Positions 9,023 through 15,962 of a stretch of DNA of 64,000 nucleotides are shown here, piece by piece. The position numbers were made by a program, and so were the translations under genes. Each line of letters starts with the position of its first letter. The first letter of the stretch is position 1. This DNA is from a candidate division LCP-89 bacterium. Its GTDB lineage: Bacteria > Electryoneota > B3-LCP. The notes under the pieces are model-generated. The model did not search any database. It was not told where the DNA came from and was given only the letters and a program-made list of their open reading frames with translations. The stretch is taken from assembly GCA_025774555.1 (NCBI GenBank), contig JALGVT010000025.1:1-64000 (forward strand). Direction: 5' to 3'.

Positions 9023-9766
9023 ATGAAGTCGATCATTTCTTTATTTCTTTCGTTCTTATTCAGTTTTTCGATAGCGACAGCGCAGAAACCGAATCAGTCA
9101 AACGGATATGCCGCTTTTGATGATGATTCTACGATAGTTAATCCGGAGGATGATGACGAACTTTATGATCGTCTGCATCAGAATCATACCCGGCTGCTCT
9201 TTGCGCCGACTGCGCGACCTTTGAGGATGTTCGAGGGATACGTTTCATCCTATGACATTTTCTTTCCGATGGTCGCCTTCGGTGTGACTGATTTCATTTC
9301 TATGGCAGGAGGAATGACGCTGTTTCCGGCGCAGCATCAGGTGCTTTATCTGGCTCCTAAAGTGACACCGCTGCATTTAAGGTATTTAGACGTTTCGCTG
9401 GGCGGGTTATGGCTAAAACCTACTACCGGTGGTACCTTTGATACCAGCATTTTATATGCAGTGGCGACTCTGGGGCCACCGACTGCCGCGCTGACTCTTG
9501 GTGTGGGGCGGGGCTTTATCGGAAACGAAGTGAACGATGCTGCCATATTCATGATAGGCGGCGAATTAAAGGTGGCAAGACACATCAAATTCATTGTTGA
9601 AAGCTGGAATCCGCCGCCTACTGACTGGAATATTACCTGGTTCGGGTTTCGTTTCTTCAATGAAAAAGTTTCGGGCGACATGTCTTTAATGTACATAAAA
9701 AGTGCAGACCCACCCCTTATTCCCTGGCTGGGATTCGCCTACAATTTCGATTTTGTGGGGAGGTAA
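9023..9766 (+). CDS. Exported protein, probable outer-membrane beta-barrel-like
   Basis: 247 aa, family not recognised. A signal peptide (MKSIISLFLSFLFSFSIATAQ) opens the protein. After a low-complexity acidic linker, alternating hydrophobic and aromatic strands with glycine turns (for example DFISMAGGMTLFPAQHQVLYLAPKV) and repeated W/F/Y ends suggest a beta-barrel. ATG at 9023 is preferred over an upstream TTG because AGAGG lies 6 bases before it and the signal peptide begins there. It is the second gene after the PEGA lipoprotein. Confidence 0.65.
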   Translation: MKSIISLFLSFLFSFSIATAQKPNQSNGYAAFDDDSTIVNPEDDDELYDRLHQNHTRLLFAPTARPLRMFEGYVSSYDIFFPMVAFGVTDFISMAGGMTLFPAQHQVLYLAPKVTPLHLRYLDVSLGGLWLKPTTGGTFDTSILYAVATLGPPTAALTLGVGRGFIGNEVNDAAIFMIGGELKVARHIKFIVESWNPPPTDWNITWFGFRFFNEKVSGDMSLMYIKSADPPLIPWLGFAYNFDFVGR

Positions 9767-10075
9767 ATTTTCTGAATCACAGATTCACACAGATTGATGG
9801 ATTTCAGTGATTGATCCGCTGCTTAATTTAATCTGTGGAATCCGAAAATCAGTGGTTATAAGTGATTCTGAAGAGAGAATTCATCAAATATTATGAATGG
9901 CAATCGAGTTTAAACGGATTCCACGCAAAGACATTGTCGGACGCTTTTAGGAAAGCACCAGACCTTCATACTACGAGTGTCCGGTAAATAATTAACTAAT
10001 TCATATAGATAGATTCTGAATCCTGAATCCTGACAACTGACAACAGATAAATAATAACATCCAACGAGGCATATC
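9767..10075. other. Intergenic region with degenerate CACAGATT-type repeats
   Basis: There is no gene in these 309 bases. The first 90 hold two facing copies of the dispersed repeat built on CACAGATT...GGATTTC and AATCTGTGGAATCC, which recurs near 41690, 43425, 48915 and 54700. Near 10010 lies the motif gaatcctgaatcctgac, related to sequences that flank the pseudogene at 11244-11611. No convincing promoter was seen before the aminopeptidase gene. Confidence 0.6.
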
Positions 10076-11206
10076 ATGATCAATCCAAAGTACGAAAAGT
10101 TAGCGAAAGTATTAGTTCGCTATTCGACCAATCTGAAAAAAGGCGAGAAGGTTTTAATCGAGTTCACCGACGCGCCGACCGAGATGGTGCAGGCAATAGT
10201 AAAAGAGGTTAGAGCCGTCAAGGGCATTCCGGTACTGGAACAGAAAACCATGCGCTTGCAGCGGGAACTGTTCTTAGGAGCGACCGAAGAAAACATGAAA
10301 TTCATCGCGGGCTGTGAGTTAGACCGCATGAAGAAAATGGACGCCTGGATCGGCATCCGCGGTTCTTTCAACTCCAAGGAAATCTCCGACGTGCCGACCA
10401 AACGGATGGAACTGTATGAAAATCACTGGCTGAAGCCGGTACACCTGAAGGAACGCGTGCGCAACACCAAATGGGTAATCCTCCGCGTCCCCACCGGAAG
10501 TTTTGCACAGTCCGCCAAGATGTCCACTGACGCCTTCGAGGAGTTCTACTTCGACGTCTGCACCGGCGTGGACTGGAAAAAAGCGTCCAAAGCGATGGAC
10601 CCGCTGGTACGCCTGATGAACAGAACCGACCGGGTTCACCTTAAAGGCAGAGGCACAGACCTTACCTTCTCCATTAAGAATATACCGGCGATCAAATGCG
10701 ACGGTCATCTGAACATCCCCGACCTGGAAGTTTTCACAGCTCCCGTGCGCGATTCCGTCAATGGCGTTATCCAGTACAATACTCCATCGACTCAGCGCGG
10801 CTTCACCTTTGAAAACGTCCTCTTTGAATTCAAGGACGGCAGAATCATCCGCGCCATATCAAACGACACCAGGCGCTTGAACAAACTGCTGGACACCGAC
10901 GAAGGCGCCCGCTACATCGGCGAATTTGCGCTGGGACTGCATCCGGTGATCAAGCAGCCGATGGATGACATCCTCTTCGATGAGAAGATCAACGGCAGTT
11001 TCCACTTCACGCCCGGCAATGCTTACGAAGATGAAGCGGACAACGGCAACCGCAGTTCCATCCATTGGGATCTGGTCTGCATTCAAACTCCCGAATACGG
11101 CGGCGGAGAGATCTACTTCGATGGGAAATTGATCCGCAAAGACGGTTTGTTCGTGCCTAAAAACCTGCAGGGAATGAACCCGGAGAATCTGTTGGTTAAA
11201 GATTAG
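10076..11206 (+). CDS. Aminopeptidase, M29 (thermophilic metalloprotease) family
   Basis: 376 aa. Cytoplasmic metallo-aminopeptidase that releases N-terminal residues from peptides. Metal-ligand regions of family M29 are visible: the Glu in PDLEVFTAPVRDS, the Glu in ARYIGEFALGLHP, and His and Asp in NRSSIHWDLV. The N-terminal half starts with KYEKLAKVLVRYSTNLKKGEKVLIE, typical of the family. Length is slightly below the usual 370-410. It is probably transcribed alone; the next stretch is a decayed gene. Confidence 0.88.
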   Translation: MINPKYEKLAKVLVRYSTNLKKGEKVLIEFTDAPTEMVQAIVKEVRAVKGIPVLEQKTMRLQRELFLGATEENMKFIAGCELDRMKKMDAWIGIRGSFNSKEISDVPTKRMELYENHWLKPVHLKERVRNTKWVILRVPTGSFAQSAKMSTDAFEEFYFDVCTGVDWKKASKAMDPLVRLMNRTDRVHLKGRGTDLTFSIKNIPAIKCDGHLNIPDLEVFTAPVRDSVNGVIQYNTPSTQRGFTFENVLFEFKDGRIIRAISNDTRRLNKLLDTDEGARYIGEFALGLHPVIKQPMDDILFDEKINGSFHFTPGNAYEDEADNGNRSSIHWDLVCIQTPEYGGGEIYFDGKLIRKDGLFVPKNLQGMNPENLLVKD

Positions 11207-11243
11207 CATAAAAGAAGACAGAATCCAGAATACAGAAGCCAGA

Positions 11244-11611
11244 ATGACAAGACAGCCTGCGAAGAAATTCGAGGACTTAATTGTATGGCAAAAGGCACAC
11301 GGTTTGGTGCTCGAAGTCTATAAATTCACCGATCCTTTTCCGAAAAATGAGATATTCGGCTTAACTTCACAACTGAGAAGAGCGGCTGTATCAATTCCAG
11401 CCAATATCGCAGAAGAATTTAAAAGAAGGGGACAACGGATAAAGCACGCTTCATGAACATAGCTCAGGCATCTCTGGAAGAATGTCGATATTTTCTGATT
11501 CTTGCGAATGATTTGGGCTATAATAGTGATGAACTAATCATGCCCCAACTGGAAGAAGTCAGCCGGCTTCTGGAAGCGTATACCAAGTCCATTCTGGATT
11601 CTGGCTCCTGA
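11244..11611 (+). pseudogene. Four-helix-bundle (S23/IVS-type) protein, frameshifted
   Basis: The first frame encodes FEDLIVWQKAHGLVLEVYKFTDPFPKNEIFGLTSQLRRAAVSIPANIAEEFKRRG, the N-terminal two helices of the four-helix-bundle family related to proteins inside 23S rRNA intervening sequences. It then runs out of frame. The family's second half (TTDKARFMNIAQASLEECRYFLILANDLGY...) continues in the next frame from 11432 to the stop at 11609-11611. One base is missing in the G run at 11428-11431, which could be a real lesion or an assembly error. Near-repeat sequences (gaatccagaat / attctggattc) lie on both sides, hinting at a small mobile insertion. Function of the family is unknown. Confidence 0.8.
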
Positions 11612-11627
11612 CTACTGGATACTTTGT

Positions 11628-12881
11628 ATGAGTAAGCAAACCGAAATCATCACCATCGGCGATGAAGTGCTGATGGGACAGATCGTCAATACCAACGCCT
11701 CGGACGTCGCTGACCGATTGACGAATGAAGGTATCTCCGTCTGCTGGATGACCACCATAGGAGACGACCGACAGCAGATTCTTGATGCTTTCCTGCGCGC
11801 CAAAGCCCGTGCGGGAGCTGTCATCGTCACCGGCGGACTGGGTCCGACGCCTGACGACATTACTCAGTCCTGTATCGCTGAGTTTTTCGAGGACGAGATC
11901 GTCTTCAGGGAAGACCTGCTTGAAAAAGTCGAAAAGCGATTCAAGGCAATGGGACTTAAGTTGCCGCCCCAGTCGCGCAATCAGGCGAATTTCCCGGCTT
12001 TTGCCAAAGAGATACCCAACCCGATCGGCACTGCAACTGGCATCCACTATAATCGCGGGAAGAATGAATGGTTCTCACTTCCCGGCGTTCCCGCTGAAAT
12101 GCGGCAGATGATGGATGAATACGTTATCCCGCGACTTAGAGAAACCGGATTCGGTGACGGAGTCTCTGTCAGAATATACCGTACAGCAGGCATCGGTGAA
12201 TCGTTCATCCTGGGAAAGATGAAGAAGTTCGATGAAGCAAGCCGACAGGTGGAAATCGCCTTCCTGCCCAGATATTTTGGCGTGGACGTAAAGTTGACCT
12301 GCCGTGGAGATAACTCTGATGAGATCGAAATCAGACTCGATAAAGCCGAAAAAATGCTGCTGCCTGATATTAAGAAATACCTCTTCGCACGAGGAAACGA
12401 GAGCCTGCCTGAAGTCGTCGGTAAAATGGCAGCGGCAAAAGGTCTGCGTATCGCTGTTGCGGAATCGTGTACCGGCGGACTGATAGCTAAGCTCTTTACC
12501 GACACGCCCGGATCGAGCGATTATTTTGATGGCGGGGTCGTGGCTTATTCCAATAAACTGAAGACTAAACTGCTGGGAGTCCCTGCTGATTTAATCGAGA
12601 AACATGGCGCTGTCAGCGAACCAGTGGCAGAAGCAATGGCCGTCGGACTACTGAAGCGCACGGAAGCTGACATAGCGGTCTCAGTAACCGGCATCGCTGG
12701 TCCGGGTGGAGGAACTGATGACAAACCAGTCGGGTTGATTTACATCGGAGTAGCTGACAAAAACGGTTCGGAAGTCAAAGAATTCCGCTTCAAAGGTAAC
12801 CGGGAAATGAACCGCAACCGCTCTGCTTTCACCGCAATCAGACTCGTGCATGATCGTATAAAGAACCTTGACTTGCGATAA
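11628..12881 (+). CDS. cinA: CinA: NMN deamidase / ADP-ribose pyrophosphatase fusion
   Basis: 417 aa. The N-terminal COG1058 (MoCF-like) domain is marked by TEIITIGDEVLMGQIVNTNA and VIVTGGLGPTPDD. The C-terminal CinA amidase domain is marked by AVAESCTGGLIAKLFTDTPGSSDYFDGGVVAYSN and GIAGPGGGTDDKPVGLIYI. These act in recycling of NMN and ADP-ribose; the gene is often linked to recA, which lies 670 bases downstream here. Full length for the family (410-420 aa). Confidence 0.94.
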   Translation: MSKQTEIITIGDEVLMGQIVNTNASDVADRLTNEGISVCWMTTIGDDRQQILDAFLRAKARAGAVIVTGGLGPTPDDITQSCIAEFFEDEIVFREDLLEKVEKRFKAMGLKLPPQSRNQANFPAFAKEIPNPIGTATGIHYNRGKNEWFSLPGVPAEMRQMMDEYVIPRLRETGFGDGVSVRIYRTAGIGESFILGKMKKFDEASRQVEIAFLPRYFGVDVKLTCRGDNSDEIEIRLDKAEKMLLPDIKKYLFARGNESLPEVVGKMAAAKGLRIAVAESCTGGLIAKLFTDTPGSSDYFDGGVVAYSNKLKTKLLGVPADLIEKHGAVSEPVAEAMAVGLLKRTEADIAVSVTGIAGPGGGTDDKPVGLIYIGVADKNGSEVKEFRFKGNREMNRNRSAFTAIRLVHDRIKNLDLR

Positions 12882-12940
12882 TAATTTTCGTATATTTAGT
12901 TTTTAATCGCTTATCGGTTGAAAACAGGGAGCAAACTGCT

Positions 12941-13501
12941 CTGATACGAAGTTTCATAGCGCTCGAGCTGACACAGGAAATACAAGGCGCCCTGAAAGAC
13001 ATTCAGAAGAGACTGAGGCAGGAAATCCAGCGGGCACGCTGGACGCGTTCCGACGGCACTCATCTCACCTTGAAGTTTCTGGGCGATACCGACGAATCAC
13101 TGATTCAGAATATCCAGTCAGCTTTAAATGAAATTGCCGCGCAATTTGAACCGTTTAATCTGACACTACGCAGCGTTGGAGCCTTCCCCAGGCTGGCATC
13201 ACCCCGAGTATTATGGGTGGGGATAGAGCGGAATGAAGCCTTGTTGGATTTGCAGAAAAAAATCGAATCTGCCTTGAAACCTCTGGGTTTTTTACCAGAA
13301 AAACGTGCTTTCAGCGGGCATCTTACATTAGCCCGTTTGAAAGGTGATCATTGGCATGAAAATCTGAGACGATTTTTCCTCGAATGCGGAGATATCATTG
13401 ACGGCATGAAACTGCCCGTTAATAAGGTGATCTTATTCAAAAGCGATTTGCAGCCTGGCGGAGCGATCTATACACCGCTTCATACGGTAAAACTTGGATA
13501 G
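12941..13501 (+). CDS. thpR: RNA 2',3'-cyclic phosphodiesterase (LigT/ThpR), likely CTG start
   Basis: 186 aa if begun at CTG 12941. 2H phosphoesterase with the two HxT motifs in GTHLTLKFLGD and SGHLTLARL. An internal TTG at 13070 would cut off the first HxT motif, so the gene must begin upstream. The in-frame upstream part gives IRSFIALELTQEIQGAL, the classic ThpR N-terminus (RLFIALEL). No ATG, GTG or TTG fits there. AGGGAG at 12926-12931 is 9 bases before the CTG, so CTG is the best start, with ATA at 12944 as an alternative. It sits between cinA and recA, a common neighbourhood. Confidence 0.85.
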   Translation: MIRSFIALELTQEIQGALKDIQKRLRQEIQRARWTRSDGTHLTLKFLGDTDESLIQNIQSALNEIAAQFEPFNLTLRSVGAFPRLASPRVLWVGIERNEALLDLQKKIESALKPLGFLPEKRAFSGHLTLARLKGDHWHENLRRFFLECGDIIDGMKLPVNKVILFKSDLQPGGAIYTPLHTVKLG

Positions 13502-13550
13502 TAAAAATAACATTAGATAAACTGAATTCCCATTAAGGAAGGAGACTGCG

Positions 13551-14561
13551 ATGACTCCAGAGTCCGCCGACAAAACAAGGGCACTGGAACTTGCCATTAC
13601 ACAAATCGACAAGCAGTTTGGACGCGGGTCGATCATGCGCCTCGGCGATGAAGCTGCCCTGACAAATGTTCCGACTATATCCACTGGCGCGCTCTCCCTG
13701 GATTATGCTCTGGGCATAGGAGGCATCCCCCGGGGCAGGGTAATCGAAATTTATGGTCCTGAAGCATCAGGGAAGACAACGGTTGCACTGCATATCTTAG
13801 CCGAAGCTCAACGCGCCGGCGGCAATGTTGCTTTCATTGACGCCGAACACGCCCTCGATGCGGTCTATGCGCAGAGAATCGGCGTCAATATCGATTCTTT
13901 GCTGATATCCCAGCCGGATAACGGTGAACAGGCGCTTGAAATCGCCGACACCCTGATTCGTTCGGGCGCTCTGGATGTGGTCGTAATTGATTCCGTAGCG
14001 GCATTAGTTCCCAAGGCTGAAATCGAAGGCGAAATGGGCGATCAACACATGGGCTTACAGGCGCGGCTGATGTCTCAGGCGCTTCGAAAATTGACCGCCA
14101 CGGTTTCCAAATCCAACACCTCCCTGGTCTTCATCAACCAGATCCGCATGAAAATCGGCGTTATGTTCGGCAGCCCTGAAACCACTAGCGGTGGAAATGC
14201 CCTGAAGTTCTATTCCAGCGTCCGTCTTGATATACGCCGCATCGGCGCTATTAAAATCGGAGCAGAAGTCATTGGCAACCGCACCCGGGTCAGAGTCGTG
14301 AAAAACAAAGTTGCCCCGCCTTTCAAAGAAGCAGAATTCGATATTCTCTACGGCAAGGGGATTTCAAGACTTCACGACTTGATCGATCTTGGAACGGAAC
14401 ACGGTATATTGGAAAGATCAGGCGCATGGTATTCTTATGGAACTGACCGCATTGGACAGGGTCGCGAGAAAGTTGCCGAATACCTGACTGCCAACCCTGA
14501 ACTGGGACGCGAAATTGAGTTGAAGGTCAGGGAAAAGCTCGGTCTGGCGGGAAATGAATAA
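13551..14561 (+). CDS. recA: Recombinase RecA
   Basis: 336 aa. Strand-exchange protein and co-protease of the SOS response. Walker [10 protein letters not shown] (about residues 69-77), Walker [11 protein letters not shown]1 [10 protein letters not shown] and L2 [27 protein letters not shown] are all intact. The C-terminal acidic tail is short. A strong Shine-Dalgarno AAGGAAGGAG precedes the ATG. recX overlaps its end by 8 bases, so they form one operon. No LexA box was recognised upstream. Confidence 0.97.
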   Translation: MTPESADKTRALELAITQIDKQFGRGSIMRLGDEAALTNVPTISTGALSLDYALGIGGIPRGRVIEIYGPEASGKTTVALHILAEAQRAGGNVAFIDAEHALDAVYAQRIGVNIDSLLISQPDNGEQALEIADTLIRSGALDVVVIDSVAALVPKAEIEGEMGDQHMGLQARLMSQALRKLTATVSKSNTSLVFINQIRMKIGVMFGSPETTSGGNALKFYSSVRLDIRRIGAIKIGAEVIGNRTRVRVVKNKVAPPFKEAEFDILYGKGISRLHDLIDLGTEHGILERSGAWYSYGTDRIGQGREKVAEYLTANPELGREIELKVREKLGLAGNE

Positions 14562-15045
14562 ATCCGCCCGCGGCGGATCTAAATCAACTCCTCGCACCGC
14601 CTTCGATGACGCTTGCAGATCTCTGGCGAGGCGCAGGCAGACCGAAGCTGAAATCAGACAGAAGCTCGCCCGGCGCCATAAGCAGACAGAAATCGACGAC
14701 GCGGTCGAAAAGCTCAAGGAATATCGCTTCATCGATGACGATGCGCTGATCGTTGATTTCTCCAGAGATCGGCTGAAGCTCTCGCCGCGCAGCGCCCGAA
14801 TGATTGAGTTTGAACTCCGACGGCGGGGTATCGATCCGGATCGCTTCCGACAGCTATTCGAGAGCGAATTTCCTGATTACGATGAAGTAGAAGTCGCCCG
14901 GCGCGCCCTACAAACGCGTCTGCACAGCCTGATGAAATCGAAAACGCAGGGACGCCGAGAGCGTGCTCTGCGTTTTTTACACAGCCGCGGTTTCTCCTAT
15001 GACGTGAATGTGGAGGTCTGGGAGGAAACTGAAGGGAAAGAGTAA
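14554..15045 (+). CDS. recX: Regulatory protein RecX
   Basis: 163 aa. Modulator that binds and inhibits RecA filaments. Three-helix repeat signatures are present: [46 protein letters not shown], and [12 protein letters not shown]. The start codon lies inside the last codons of recA, the normal coupled arrangement. Basic N-terminus, full family length (150-170). Confidence 0.9.
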   Translation: MNKSARGGSKSTPRTAFDDACRSLARRRQTEAEIRQKLARRHKQTEIDDAVEKLKEYRFIDDDALIVDFSRDRLKLSPRSARMIEFELRRRGIDPDRFRQLFESEFPDYDEVEVARRALQTRLHSLMKSKTQGRRERALRFLHSRGFSYDVNVEVWEETEGKE

Positions 15046-15134
15046 ACGGTTTTACCCCGTAGGGGCGGGAGAAACATGCCCCACTCCTACAGGTTAAATG
15101 AAGCGAACGATACAATTACAGACAGGGACCCGCC

Positions 15135-15521
15135 ATGTCGTACTACTTCAGCAAGAGAATAAACACAACCTTTGAAGACGCCATCGTACTCGTCACCGAA
15201 GAGTTGAAGAAAGAAGGCTTCGGCGTTCTGACAGAGATCGACGTTAAAGCTACATTGAAGAAAAAGCTCGACGTCGATTTCCCCCGCTACCAGATCCTTG
15301 GAGCCTGCCACCCCCAGTCAGCCTATAAAGCTCTACAAGCGGAAAGCAAAATCGGTCTGATGCTGCCCTGTAACGTCATTGTCCGGGAATTGAAGGAAGG
15401 CGGCGTCGAGGTGGCAGCCGTTGACCCGATAGCTTCCATGCAGGCGGTAGAAAATCCTGCACTCGGTGATGTTGCCAGTGAAATTCAGGGAAAACTGAAG
15501 AAAATCATCGTTAGTTTGTAG
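15135..15521 (+). CDS. DUF302 domain protein
   Basis: 128 aa. The whole protein matches DUF302: YYFSKRINTTFEDAIVLVTEELKKEGFGVLTEIDVKATLKKKL, then DFPRYQILGACHPQSAYKALQAESKIGLMLPCNVIVRE. The conserved GACxPxxA and LPCNV motifs are intact. The fold is a small cytoplasmic alpha-beta dimer; the role is uncertain, although relatives are often near thiol, copper or nitrosative-stress genes. It follows recX after a gap that carries a short palindrome. Confidence 0.87.
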   Translation: MSYYFSKRINTTFEDAIVLVTEELKKEGFGVLTEIDVKATLKKKLDVDFPRYQILGACHPQSAYKALQAESKIGLMLPCNVIVRELKEGGVEVAAVDPIASMQAVENPALGDVASEIQGKLKKIIVSL

Positions 15522-15623
15522 CGTCATAATAATAATTACTTGACATGCCGTGCCCTAACAGAGAAATAATTGCATAATTTCCCCTGTAGAGAATCGAATC
15601 CAACCGTTGAGGAAAACATCCCG

Positions 15624-15905
15624 ATGTTTTTTCATATTTCAATCCACACGCCTAAACCCGGCAAAGAAGATCTCCTGATCGAATCGATGCACAGATTCGG
15701 CGAAGCCTGCATGCAGCATGACGCTTCCCGCGGAGCTAACGTGCTTCACGACAAGAAAAAGGGCGTGCTGATCGGCGTCGCCGTGTGGGATTCCGAGGAT
15801 GAATGGGAAGAAGCCATTCCCAAACTCCAGAAATCCATCGCCAACGACCCCTTCGACGAATGGGAGGAGGAGCCGCAACAGGTCTATCACGCGGAGGTGG
15901 TGTAA
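15624..15905 (+). CDS. Antibiotic biosynthesis monooxygenase (ABM)-like domain protein
   Basis: 93 aa. A ferredoxin-like alpha-beta fold of the ABM type is suggested by MFFHISIHTPKPGKEDLLIESMHRFGEA...HDKKKGVLIGVAVWDSEDEWEEAIPKLQKSI. ATG at 15624 is preferred to an upstream TTG because AGG(AAAA) lies before it and the fold begins there. Small dimeric proteins of this kind include quinol and heme oxygenases as well as many of unknown role. Directly after it comes an IS remnant and then alaS. Confidence 0.65.
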   Translation: MFFHISIHTPKPGKEDLLIESMHRFGEACMQHDASRGANVLHDKKKGVLIGVAVWDSEDEWEEAIPKLQKSIANDPFDEWEEEPQQVYHAEVV

Positions 15906-15906
15906 A

Positions 15907-15960
15907 ATATTATACTCAAAAAGCCGCTTAAAAATGCCTTGTTTTTCGAGGGGCAGCACA
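15907..15960 (+). mobile_element. Solitary IS3 right-end remnant upstream of alaS
   Basis: About 50 bases match, with about 80% identity, the transposase C-terminus (codons for TQKAA-stop) and right inverted repeat at 66-112 of this window. No other part of the element is present. The G-rich end (GAGGGG at 15948-15953) now sits 9 bases before the alaS ATG and acts as its probable ribosome-binding site. Confidence 0.72.
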
Positions 15961-15962
15961 CA

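Noticed and set aside
9767-10075. Possible tRNA or small RNA in the 309-base gap
   Set aside because: No cloverleaf, T-loop GTTCRA motif or paired acceptor ends were found; the fold-back parts belong to dispersed repeats.
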